Below are positions 1-6,396 of a DNA stretch of 20,010 nt, piece by piece. A program made the translations under genes and the position numbers. How positions within the stretch are numbered: the first letter of the stretch is position 1; each line of letters begins with the position of its first letter. This DNA comes from CAYQPF01 sp964419225 (GTDB lineage: Bacteria; Cloacimonadota; Cloacimonadia; Cloacimonadales; CAYQPF01), in contig CAYQPF010000092.1 in NCBI GenBank assembly GCA_964419225.1, positions 1-20,010 on the forward strand. The letters are read 5' to 3'. Below the pieces are notes generated by a model. That model was given only the letters and a program-made list of their open reading frames with translations. It was not told the DNA's origin and searched no databases.

Positions 1-1911
1 ATCATTCGAGATTTTATGGCTGGCAGAACTTGATCTGTTTAGGGATTTTTGCTGATGTAAAACCTTTCTCATTCCACTAATTGGAAGAGCTTGTCCGGGT
101 ACAGGAGCATTCCAGGTTAAGTGTACGTTATTATTCTGATGCACTTGGGCTGTCAGGCCGGAAGGTGGGTTCATATTCTCACTTGAAGGAGTAGCCTGGA
201 CGGTATTTGAGGGTACAGATTCTCCATCAGGATTGGTATAGCAGGCAGTAATATAATAAGAATAAGTTGTGCCATTGGTCAGACCGGTATCATGCCAGGT
301 TAATGTCAAGGCTGGGACATCGGTAAGAAACAATCCATTCCGATAGATCTTATAATTAGTCAGATCTCTGGTTGGGAGAGGGTTTCTGAGACTATTGCTT
401 CTAACAGGAGGAATAACGGGAGCATTCCAGGCCAAATCCACATAGGTATCTCCTCCGACTGCGGTCAGGTTAGTGGGAGGTTCAAGGGTCTGAATCTTAA
501 AATCATCTACATACATATTATTTCCCCACTGACTGACAGCCTTCAGAATGAAGAAATGATTTGGACCTATATAGGTTGCAGGAAGATCAAACTGATACTC
601 ATACCAACCCGCCACTTCTACAGGAGGTTCATAGGAAATCTGTCGGTGTACTACTCCTAAAGAGTCAGCATTAACTAAATTGGGTTGGGTATTATGCAGA
701 AGCACGACTCTTTCTTCAGAGTATGTAGCATAACCAGGATCACGGTACATCCAGAAAGATACTTTGTAACCAGGTGCCGGCAGATTAACCGGAGGTGAGA
801 TCAGTGCTGCTGTAGTACCGACTGCAAAAGTGTAGCTCTTGAATTTGGCCATTCCGGGAATACTGTGAGGATCACAGGTAGGGTAATTGCCTGCTATTTC
901 TCTGGCCCAAAGACCGGTTCCGGTGATCTGCACATTAGACCAGCCAGCCGGAGGAAATACCTCACTACTGAAATCCTGAAGATAAGGAAAAGCGGAAATG
1001 GAAGGATCCGGAACCGTTGTAAACGACCAGACCGGGCAATTAACAGCATCACCATTGGTGTTATAGGGAACTATTTTCCAGTAAATTGTTGTATTATAAG
1101 CAAAGGGCAGGGGAGGAGAATAACTGGCAGCAGTACCCAGATCTGTACCATTCACCAGATTATCAGGAGGATTATTGGTTCCCAAATAGAGTTTGAAACC
1201 GGTAGGCAAGCCTCCGCCCGAAGACCAATTCAGACTGGTATAAGGTGAAACTCCTGTAGCAGAATTGGCTGGAGAAACAAGAAGTGCAGGATTGGGAGGT
1301 GTATCGGTGGTGGTATTTTCAACCACCATCTGGATCTGGGGTTTATCAGTACTGAGCGAATCAGTAGGCACATTGGTCTGATCTATTGTGTCAGAACAGC
1401 TATATCTGAAACCGTTGGGAGTAGTGTAGATTCTCACCATCCCGGAGGAACTGTAGTTAGCTACCGGAGAAAAAGCACAATCAACCAGAACATTGCTTGT
1501 TCCGTCCCAATCGAACGGAGCTGCGAGAGTTCTCATATCGTAACCACCTGCTGTAGGCAGATAAGACGGGTTAGTGTAAACAGTTGGATAAGGACCGGGA
1601 TCATGCACAGCAGCATTAGATGCGGTAGTGGCTTTCATTCTGATCACAAAATTGGGCAAAGCCAAAGCCGGAGCTCCGGTTACATAGAAGCCTAACTGGG
1701 TAATGATCTTCTGCCCGGGAGTAATCCCTGCAGCATGAATTTCCTCAGCTGTGTAAACCATCTGACAGTGCAGGCTCTTGTAGTAAATGTTAATCGGGCA
1801 GGCAGACATATTGGTGTTTGTCTGTTCACCAGAACCAAGTTGAATAGTGGCCTGGGCAAAGATATTCGTCAATGCCAGGCAAATCAACAGTATTATTATT
1901 GCTCTTTTCAT
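1..1911 (-). CDS. Large secreted modular protein with choice-of-anchor J-type and fibronectin III-like domains (3' end beyond the window)
   Basis: The minus-strand frame is open for 637 codons from the ATG at 1911 to the left edge, with no stop, so the C-terminus is missing. A ribosome site AAAGGAGA lies six bases before the ATG. Residues 1-20 form a signal peptide (basic MKR, then a hydrophobic run ending IFAQ). In order, I read a beta-rich N-terminal domain (about 21-190), an Ig/FN3-like domain (about 205-300, ending WSFTT), a domain starting FPYLQDFSSEVFPPAGW (about 305-470) typical of choice-of-anchor J/cleaved-adhesin domains, an FN3 domain (about 475-570, PPTNLTAVGG and DLAWNAP) and the start of another FN3 (about 580 on). 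By family this is a cell-surface or secreted protein, often T9SS-exported in this bacterial group; the sorting domain would lie off-window. Its ligand or enzyme activity cannot be told. It is transcribed away from everything else in the window. Confidence 0.85.
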   Translation of the reverse strand, partial: MKRAIIILLICLALTNIFAQATIQLGSGEQTNTNMSACPINIYYKSLHCQMVYTAEEIHAAGITPGQKIITQLGFYVTGAPALALPNFVIRMKATTASNAAVHDPGPYPTVYTNPSYLPTAGGYDMRTLAAPFDWDGTSNVLVDCAFSPVANYSSSGMVRIYTTPNGFRYSCSDTIDQTNVPTDSLSTDKPQIQMVVENTTTDTPPNPALLVSPANSATGVSPYTSLNWSSGGGLPTGFKLYLGTNNPPDNLVNGTDLGTAASYSPPLPFAYNTTIYWKIVPYNTNGDAVNCPVWSFTTVPDPSISAFPYLQDFSSEVFPPAGWSNVQITGTGLWAREIAGNYPTCDPHSIPGMAKFKSYTFAVGTTAALISPPVNLPAPGYKVSFWMYRDPGYATYSEERVVLLHNTQPNLVNADSLGVVHRQISYEPPVEVAGWYEYQFDLPATYIGPNHFFILKAVSQWGNNMYVDDFKIQTLEPPTNLTAVGGDTYVDLAWNAPVIPPVRSNSLRNPLPTRDLTNYKIYRNGLFLTDVPALTLTWHDTGLTNGTTYSYYITACYTNPDGESVPSNTVQATPSSENMNPPSGLTAQVHQNNNVHLTWNAPVPGQALPISGMRKVLHQQKSLNRSSSASHKISND

Positions 1912-2020
1912 AAGCTATCTCCTTTGGTTAAGTAACTTCTCTCTCTTATCTAAAATTTGATGCATTAATAGTTCCAAAAAATGCTTTAATGCAGAGGGAT
2001 TTTTAAGGAAATAAAAAATA

Positions 2021-2064
2021 TGGACTCGATGGACTAAATGGACAATATGGACTATATGGACTTA
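2021..2064. repeat. Five-unit 9-bp tandem repeat (TGGACnnnA type)
   Basis: TGGAC begins at 2021, 2030, 2039, 2048 and 2057, exactly nine bases apart. The bases between are variable and AT-rich (TCGA, TAAA, AATA, TATA, TTAA). The period is a multiple of three, but no supported reading frame uses it. Confidence 0.85.
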
Positions 2065-2090
2065 ACCAGGTGCTATGAGGAGATTTCGAC

Positions 2091-2113
2091 AACCCATCCC
2101 CGGCCCCTCTCTT
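2091..2113. repeat. Truncated copy of the CCCCTCTCTT palindrome repeat
   Basis: The sequence matches the left half (CCCCGGCCCCTCTCTT) of the repeat seen in full at 2203-2249 and twice before purM. It stops at the point where the first copy of the TCTCGTC palindrome family begins, so one element appears to have joined or interrupted the other. Confidence 0.6.
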
Positions 2114-2140
2114 TGGGAATAACCGACGTCTCGTCGGTTG
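2114..2140 (+). repeat. Interspersed palindrome family A, copy 1
   Basis: TGGGAAT is followed by the perfect hairpin AACCGACG-TCT-CGTCGGTT (2121-2139). It shares the lead-in and the GACG-TCT-CGTC core with the copies at 2174-2199 (inverted), 2550-2584 and 2618-2652, while the outer stem bases differ and stay paired. Confidence 0.75.
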
Positions 2141-2173
2141 GAAACTGCTGAAGTATAGATATGGCAATATTTG

Positions 2174-2199
2174 TGCAGACGAGACGTCTGCAATTCCCA
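2174..2199 (-). repeat. Interspersed palindrome family A, copy 2 (inverted)
   Basis: On the minus strand this reads TGGGAAT then TGCAGACG-TCT-CGTCTGCA, an 8-bp perfect stem. The outer stem differs from copy 1 (GCA/TGC against CC/GG) yet remains fully complementary. Confidence 0.75.
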
Positions 2200-2202
2200 G
2201 TA

Positions 2203-2249
2203 GAAATAACTCACCCCCGGCCCCTCTCTTACAAAGCGAGGGGAGTGAA
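2203..2249. repeat. CCCCTCTCTT palindrome repeat, full copy
   Basis: This copy reads AACTCACCCCCGGCCCCTC, then TCTT, a short loop, and AAGCGAGGGGAGTGA. It matches the two copies at 5187-5244 and 5275-5332 closely; the right arm AAGCGAGGGG has one mismatch to the left arm CCCCTCTCTT. Confidence 0.75.
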
Positions 2250-2288
2250 TAGAGACCTGGAAAATTTGTTGAAACCCGCAGGCGTATT

Positions 2289-2316
2289 CAATTATTAATT
2301 ATCAATTATTAATTAT
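2289..2316. repeat. 14-bp tandem duplication (CAATTATTAATTAT x2)
   Basis: Two exact, adjacent copies of CAATTATTAATTAT lie at 2289-2302 and 2303-2316, within an AT-only tract that continues to 2319. Confidence 0.85.
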
Positions 2317-2467
2317 TAATGAGAGAAAAGGGAAATTATTGAGATCCGCAGGCAAGTATTAGGGCGTGTGTAAGGACTGAGTGTTGAGGATTAAGGCTGG
2401 ACACTGTGTTTTCCGGGTTAAAGTGCCGGAATTCTAACTGCAAAGAGATTGTATTATCCGGAAATCT

Positions 2468-2491
2468 GTAGGGGCAAATAATCATTTGCCC
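2468..2491 (+). repeat. Interspersed palindrome family B, copy 1
   Basis: GTAG is followed by GGGCAAAT, a four-base loop AATC and ATTTGCCC: an 8-bp stem whose last outer pairs are G-C. It shares the left end GTAGRGRCA with the copies at 2522, 2693 and 2751. Confidence 0.7.
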
Positions 2492-2521
2492 AAGTGTATT
2501 TTGCTGAATGCATGCATTCAT

Positions 2522-2547
2522 GTAGGGGCAGCCTCCCACGGCTGCCC
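2522..2547 (+). repeat. Interspersed palindrome family B, copy 2
   Basis: GTAGG then GGCAGCC, loop TCCCAC, GGCTGCCC. The stem bases differ from copy 1 but still pair, so the family keeps its fold rather than its sequence. Confidence 0.7.
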
Positions 2548-2549
2548 AA

Positions 2550-2584
2550 TGGGAATAATCGATGTCTCGTCGATTCAAAAGGCA
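2550..2584 (+). repeat. Interspersed palindrome family A, copy 3
   Basis: TGGGAAT then AATCGATG-TCT-CGTCGATT and AAAAGGCA. It is a 35-base direct repeat of the copy at 2618-2652 with a single difference (T for C in the left stem, giving a G-T wobble). Confidence 0.8.
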
Positions 2585-2591
2585 GAATGTT

Positions 2592-2613
2592 GGAGACAGG
2601 GCATGCCCTTTTT
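2592..2613 (+). repeat. Decayed palindrome family B copy
   Basis: GGAGACAGGGCATGCCCT matches the core of the copies at 2693 and 2751, but both ends have lost similarity (GTAG is missing and the right arm runs into TTTT). Confidence 0.5.
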
Positions 2614-2617
2614 CCAT

Positions 2618-2652
2618 TGGGAATAATCGACGTCTCGTCGATTCAAAAGGCA
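2618..2652 (+). repeat. Interspersed palindrome family A, copy 4
   Basis: TGGGAAT then AATCGACG-TCT-CGTCGATT with a perfect 8-bp stem, followed by CAAAAGGCA as in copy 3. Confidence 0.8.
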
Positions 2653-2692
2653 TGATGTAGTGAATCACGGTGCCGATTCTGGCGATTTTATT

Positions 2693-2716
2693 GTAGAGAC
2701 AGGGCATGCCCTGTCT
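2693..2716 (+). repeat. Interspersed palindrome family B, copy 3
   Basis: GTAG then AGACAGGGCATGCCCTGTCT, a perfect self-complementary 20-mer centred on GCATGC. Confidence 0.75.
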
Positions 2717-2750
2717 TAGCCTTGCAATTGTTCTGATGGCATGGTTGCCC

Positions 2751-2778
2751 GTAGAGACAGGGTATGCCCTGTTTCTAC
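2751..2778 (+). repeat. Interspersed palindrome family B, copy 4
   Basis: GTAGAGACAGGG-TATG-CCCTGTTTCTAC: the arms pair along the whole element, including the outer GTAG/CTAC, with one G-T wobble. It suggests the intact form of the family has paired ends. Confidence 0.75.
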
Positions 2779-2868
2779 TTAAGATTTAATCACATTAAAT
2801 CCTGCTTTCATCTTTTTGTTTGACAACAAAGATAATTATTAAAAAACATCATAATAGTGAGGTGAATT

Positions 2869-4068
2869 ATGAGTATAAATATTTCCAAGAGAGCGGCAAA
2901 TATTTTGCCATCTCCCACAATCGCGATATCGACAAAAGCCAAAGAGATGGCAGCCAAAGGGATTGATGTGATCAATTTCGGAGTAGGTGAGCCTGATTTC
3001 AACACTCCCGATTACATCAAAGAATCAGCCAAATTAGCCATCGATCAGAATTTTACCCGTTATACTCCCAATGCCGGAATCCTGGAATTGAGAGCCGCTA
3101 TCTGTGCCAAACTTAAAAAAGATAATAACCTGGATTATACTCCCAATGATATTCTTGTTTCTGCCGGAGCAAAATCTTCTTTGATCCATATCATTTTAGC
3201 AACCTGCGAAGCCGGGGACGAAGTAATTGTACCTGTACCTTATTGGGTGAGTTATCCGCCGATGGTGGAAATGGCCGGAGCCAAATGCTGTTATCTGCAG
3301 ACTGCAGAAGAGAATGATTTCAAGATCACTCCCGAATTATTAAAAGAAACTGTTAAAGATAATACTAAAATAAAAGCCATTATCCTGAATTCTCCTTCCA
3401 ACCCCACAGGCATGGTTTACACTAAAGAAGAATTAAAGGCGATCGCAGATATTTGTGTGGAACATAATATTCTGATCATCTCGGATGAAATATATGAAAA
3501 ACTGGTCTATGGTGATACCGAGTTTATTTCCATAGCATCACTTTCTCCCGAAATAAAGAATATTACTGTAGTAGTGAACGGAGTTTCCAAAGCTTATGCG
3601 ATGACCGGCTGGCGTCTGGGTTACTGTGCCGGACCGACCGATCTGATCAAAGCTGCGGGAAGAGTTCAGGAACATACAACTTCCAACGTCAATTCCATCA
3701 CCCAGAAAGCAACAGTCACCGCTCTGACTCAGGATGACGGATCCCTGGAAATGATGCATGCCGAATTTGAAAAAAGACGCATCTTCCTTGTTAATGAACT
3801 GAATAAAATAGAAAATGTAACCTGCAGAATGCCGATGGGCGCCTTCTATGCCTTCCCCAATGTTTCCTATTATTTGGAAAACAATAATAAAGGTATTAAA
3901 GATACAAATGATCTGTGTAATTATCTGTTAGATAATTACCATATCGCTCTGGTCTCAGGTATTTCTTTTGGTGATGACAGATTTGTCAGATTCTCCTATG
4001 CGAACAGTATGGAGAATTTAATTGAAGGAGCACGCCGCTTTAGAGACGGTCTGCTGTCTCTGGTATAA
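2869..4068 (+). CDS. aspC: Class I/II aminotransferase, probably aspartate aminotransferase
   Basis: This 399-residue protein is a fold-type I PLP enzyme that moves an amino group between an amino acid (most likely aspartate) and 2-oxoglutarate in the cytoplasm. Visible hallmarks are the N-terminal FGVGEPDFNTP substrate region, the YTPNAG loop, N178 in SPSNPTG, D206 and Y209 in SDEIYEKL (cofactor ring), Schiff-base lysine K241 in VSKAYAMTGWRLGY, and R374 in FVRFSYANS (substrate alpha-carboxylate). Length and motifs fit the Thermus-type (I-gamma) aspartate aminotransferases. The ATG at 2869 is preceded by GTGAGGTG. The next gene starts two bases after the stop, suggesting co-transcription. Family sequences do not settle the substrate: aromatic or prephenate aminotransferases look alike. 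Confidence 0.93.
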   Translation: MSINISKRAANILPSPTIAISTKAKEMAAKGIDVINFGVGEPDFNTPDYIKESAKLAIDQNFTRYTPNAGILELRAAICAKLKKDNNLDYTPNDILVSAGAKSSLIHIILATCEAGDEVIVPVPYWVSYPPMVEMAGAKCCYLQTAEENDFKITPELLKETVKDNTKIKAIILNSPSNPTGMVYTKEELKAIADICVEHNILIISDEIYEKLVYGDTEFISIASLSPEIKNITVVVNGVSKAYAMTGWRLGYCAGPTDLIKAAGRVQEHTTSNVNSITQKATVTALTQDDGSLEMMHAEFEKRRIFLVNELNKIENVTCRMPMGAFYAFPNVSYYLENNNKGIKDTNDLCNYLLDNYHIALVSGISFGDDRFVRFSYANSMENLIEGARRFRDGLLSLV

Positions 4069-4070
4069 AA

Positions 4071-4274
4071 ATGGATTTTTTTAAAGAAGAACTCGAAAGA
4101 AGAAAGAAAGAGACCAGAGAAAGCAAGAGCAGCCGCTGGTCAAATCTGATTACTAAAATCCTTCTTTTTGGGATCATCCTGTATTTTATGACAAACTCAA
4201 AGTCCTGCAGTACTGAAAAGTGGCAGGACTTTTATTCCGGTAACAAAGATAAAATCGAAAATACACAAAAATAG
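4071..4274 (+). CDS. Small single-pass membrane protein, unknown function
   Basis: The 67-residue product has a highly charged N-terminal helix (residues 2-22, rich in E, K and R), a hydrophobic segment at about 26-40 (LITKILLFGIILYFM) and a polar tail of about 27 residues. Positive charge before the membrane segment predicts the N-terminus in the cytoplasm. I do not recognise a family. It begins two bases after the aminotransferase stop and ends eight bases before the kinase start, so it sits inside an operon and is probably translationally coupled, since no separate ribosome site is obvious. A terminator-like hairpin lies inside its 3' half (4199-4236), which leaves some doubt about the annotation of that half. 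Confidence 0.6.
   Translation: MDFFKEELERRKKETRESKSSRWSNLITKILLFGIILYFMTNSKSCSTEKWQDFYSGNKDKIENTQK
4199..4236 (+). terminator. Terminator-like stem-loop inside the small membrane-protein gene
   Basis: AAAGTCCTGC (4199-4208) and GCAGGACTTT (4223-4232) form a perfect 10-bp stem with a 14-base loop. The right arm runs straight into TTTTATT. This is the shape of a rho-independent terminator or attenuator, although it is within an open reading frame. Confidence 0.4.
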
Positions 4275-4282
4275 GTGAGTTT

Positions 4283-5179
4283 ATGTCCTTGATAATTGTT
4301 GGTTCTGTTGGTCTTGATAATGTCAGAACCCCCAACGGGTTTTCTGAAAGAGCTTTGGGTGGTTCGGCGATCTATGCTTCAATCGCAGCTCAGAATTTTA
4401 CTCCTGTAAGTATAGTGGGAGTTGTAGGAACGGATTTTCCCGGTGAAAATATTGAATTATTAAAAACTTTCAAGATTGATCACGAAGGTTTACAGATCAG
4501 AGAAGGTAAAACTTTTCACTGGTCAGGTCAATATAATGATTTTAATCGGGCCGAGACCCTTGATACTCAACTGAATGTTTTTGCAGATTTCAATCCCGTC
4601 TTACCGGACAGATATGCAACAGCACCTTATTTATTGTTGGGCAATATCCATCCTGATCTACAGTTAAGTGTACTCGAACAAATGAAAGACTGCCGTCTTT
4701 CCGCTTGTGATACCATGAACTTCTGGATTACAGGTAATCGGGAACGTTTAATCGAAGTTATCAAAAGAGTTGATATACTATTTATTAACGAAGAAGAAAT
4801 CAAAATGCTGACCAATGAAGGGAATATTTTTCTGGCAACAGAAGCTCTTATGCAATACGGCTTAAAACTTGTCGTCGTTAAACGCGGTGAATACGGAGCC
4901 GTGGCAATAGGTAAGGATCTAACCTTCTTTACCCCGATCTATCCTGTTCCCCAATTAATCGACCCGACCGGAGCCGGAGACAGTTTTGCCGGAGGTTTTA
5001 TGGGCTATCTGGCACAACAGAATGATTTCTCACCTCAGACAATAAAAACAGCCATGGTTTATGGTACTGTCATGGCTTCGATCAATGTTGAGTCTTTCAG
5101 TACTCACAGATTAGTCAAAACATCACTTGAAGAAATAGAATACAGAAAACAGAAGATAAAAGAATCGGTAAGCTTTTGA
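4283..5179 (+). CDS. PfkB-family (ribokinase-like) carbohydrate or nucleoside kinase
   Basis: The 298-residue protein has the ribokinase fold. At the N-terminus, VGSVGLDNV places D12 at the usual substrate-binding position, and ERALGGSAIYAS (G26-G27) is the first PfkB signature. Near the C-terminus, DPTGAGDSFAGGF (D227-F239) is the second signature: its GAGD forms the anion hole and D233 is the catalytic base that activates the phosphate-accepting hydroxyl of the substrate. Length is normal for the family. The substrate cannot be fixed from sequence: adenosine, ribose or another sugar are all possible. The start has a good ribosome site (AGGTGAG) and lies eight bases after the small membrane protein, so it is likely in the aminotransferase operon. 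Confidence 0.88.
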   Translation: MSLIIVGSVGLDNVRTPNGFSERALGGSAIYASIAAQNFTPVSIVGVVGTDFPGENIELLKTFKIDHEGLQIREGKTFHWSGQYNDFNRAETLDTQLNVFADFNPVLPDRYATAPYLLLGNIHPDLQLSVLEQMKDCRLSACDTMNFWITGNRERLIEVIKRVDILFINEEEIKMLTNEGNIFLATEALMQYGLKLVVVKRGEYGAVAIGKDLTFFTPIYPVPQLIDPTGAGDSFAGGFMGYLAQQNDFSPQTIKTAMVYGTVMASINVESFSTHRLVKTSLEEIEYRKQKIKESVSF

Positions 5180-5186
5180 TAGTGGG

Positions 5187-5244
5187 CAGGCGGCAGTAGG
5201 GAAAACAACTCACCCCCGGCCCCTCTCTTGCGAAGAGAGGGGAG
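5187..5244. repeat. 58-bp palindrome-bearing repeat, copy 1 (upstream of purM)
   Basis: This unit is identical, base for base, to 5275-5332. It contains the perfect hairpin CCCCTCTCTT-GCG-AAGAGAGGGG at 5220-5242. No T-tract follows, so it is not a standard intrinsic terminator, but the transcript of the kinase operon would carry it. Confidence 0.9.
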
Positions 5245-5274
5245 TGAAAAGATTAGTCGTCAGGCTTCAGTCGT

Positions 5275-5332
5275 CAGGCGGCAGTAGGGAAAACAACTCA
5301 CCCCCGGCCCCTCTCTTGCGAAGAGAGGGGAG
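5275..5332. repeat. 58-bp palindrome-bearing repeat, copy 2 (upstream of purM)
   Basis: An exact copy of 5187-5244, separated from it by 30 bases. The hairpin lies at 5308-5330. The unit ends about 39 bases before the purM start. A related copy with a few changes lies at 2203-2249. Confidence 0.9.
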
Positions 5333-5370
5333 AGATGTGCAGTAGGCAGTAGATAAAGAAAGGAAGGAAT

Positions 5371-6396
5371 ATGGAATCGATGGATTACAAGAAATCCGGA
5401 GTTAACATCGAAGCAGGGGAAGAATCAGTAAAACTGATCAAACCTCTGGTGAAGAAGACTTTTAATAAGAATGTCCTGGCAGACATTGGTTTATTTGGCG
5501 GGTTGTATGAGATCGATCTGTCCAAATGGAAGAAACCGGTCATGGTGGCAAGTACCGACGGAGTTGGAACAAAGTTGGTAATCGCTCAAATGACCCAAAG
5601 ATATGATACGGTTGGACAATGTCTGGTCAATCATTGTGTGAACGATATATTTGTGCAGGGTGCTGAACCTCAGTTCTTTTTAGATTATTACGGGGTAGGC
5701 AAACTCAAACCTGAGAATGTGGAGAAAGTTATTCAGGGCATGGCTCAGGCATGTATCGAGAATGAAATGTGTCTCATCGGGGGAGAGATGGCGGAAATGC
5801 CTTCGATCTACGAGGAAGACGAATTTGATCTGGCCGGAACAATTGTCGGTCTGGTGGAAAAAGAGAATATTATTACCGGAAAAGAAATTTGTGAGCATGA
5901 CCTGATCATAGGTTTCCCTTCCAATGGCCTGCACACGAACGGATATTCCCTGGCACGCAAAATAATTTTTGATGTATTAAAATATGAAGTTAATCAGATC
6001 ATTCCCGATTTAGGTTTGACTGTTGCCGAAGCACTGTTGAAAGTCCACCGTTCTTATTATCCTATGCTGAAAAAATGGGCAACTCCTGAATTTGTACATG
6101 GTATGGCACATATCACAGGTGGCGGGATCAAAGGAAATCTGAAAAGAAGTATTCCCGAAGGATATACTGCCCAAATTGACAGAACTACCTGGAGAGTCCC
6201 CCATATCTATAAATTCCTGCAGCAGGCAGGTAAAGTAGAAACAGAAGAAATGTATAGTGCATTCAATATGGGAATCGGATTTATGCTGATAGTTCCTCAG
6301 CATCATGTGGGCAGAATTTTAGAAGAGACTGACGGCTTTTTAGTCGGCTCTGTCCGAAAAGCGAATGGGGAAGAGCCCAAAGTAGTTTTTGTTTGA
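5371..6396 (+). CDS. purM: Phosphoribosylformylglycinamidine cyclo-ligase (AIR synthetase)
   Basis: PurM closes the imidazole ring of formylglycinamidine ribonucleotide with ATP to give aminoimidazole ribonucleotide, a central step of purine synthesis in the cytoplasm. The 341-residue length matches the E. coli enzyme (345). Motifs seen in order are YKKSGVNIEAG at the N-terminus, STDGVGTK (S61-K68), VNDIFVQGAEPQFFLDYYG, GGEMAEMPSIY (usually GGETAEMPG), SNGLHTNGYSLAR, and HITGGGIKGNL. The ATG at 5371 follows AAGGAAGG closely; an in-frame ATG at 5380 is an alternative start that would give slightly better spacing for the same site. The stop overlaps the next gene's ATG (TGATG), so the two are translated together. 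Confidence 0.97.
   Translation: MESMDYKKSGVNIEAGEESVKLIKPLVKKTFNKNVLADIGLFGGLYEIDLSKWKKPVMVASTDGVGTKLVIAQMTQRYDTVGQCLVNHCVNDIFVQGAEPQFFLDYYGVGKLKPENVEKVIQGMAQACIENEMCLIGGEMAEMPSIYEEDEFDLAGTIVGLVEKENIITGKEICEHDLIIGFPSNGLHTNGYSLARKIIFDVLKYEVNQIIPDLGLTVAEALLKVHRSYYPMLKKWATPEFVHGMAHITGGGIKGNLKRSIPEGYTAQIDRTTWRVPHIYKFLQQAGKVETEEMYSAFNMGIGFMLIVPQHHVGRILEETDGFLVGSVRKANGEEPKVVFV

Larger units (their letters stand above)
1912..2868. other. Gene-free repeat island between divergent genes
   Basis: These 957 bases between the divergent surface-protein and aminotransferase genes hold no convincing gene. They must contain the promoters of both, but I see no clear sigma-70 pair; a TTGACA at 2820-2825 lacks a good -10 at normal spacing. 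Most of the region is repeats: a 9-bp-period tandem array, a 14-bp tandem duplication, four copies of one palindrome family (around TCTCGTC), about five of a second (starting GTAGRGRCA) and one full plus one truncated copy of a third (CCCCTCTCTT). Each is listed separately. The aminotransferase ribosome site GTGAGGTG lies just before 2869. Confidence 0.8.

Noticed and set aside
865..1248. 127-codon plus-strand frame
   Set aside because: It lies opposite the long minus-strand surface-protein frame, has no ribosome site, and its product is rich in I, R and G with no domain pattern; it is a shadow.
2336..2707. 123-codon minus-strand frame in the repeat island
   Set aside because: It is built from the interspersed palindromes, with no ribosome site or recognisable protein features.
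2021..2784. CRISPR array
   Set aside because: The repeats are of several types, with irregular spacing and palindromic cores, and no unique spacers of constant length; no cas genes are present.
5245..5370. Purine riboswitch before purM
   Set aside because: Apart from the 58-bp repeat, the leader shows no conserved purine-riboswitch core and is too short for one plus an expression platform.
6393..6395. TTG start for the lipoate enzyme
   Set aside because: An ATG follows immediately at 6396 in the classic TGATG overlap with the purM stop, so the rarer TTG is not needed.
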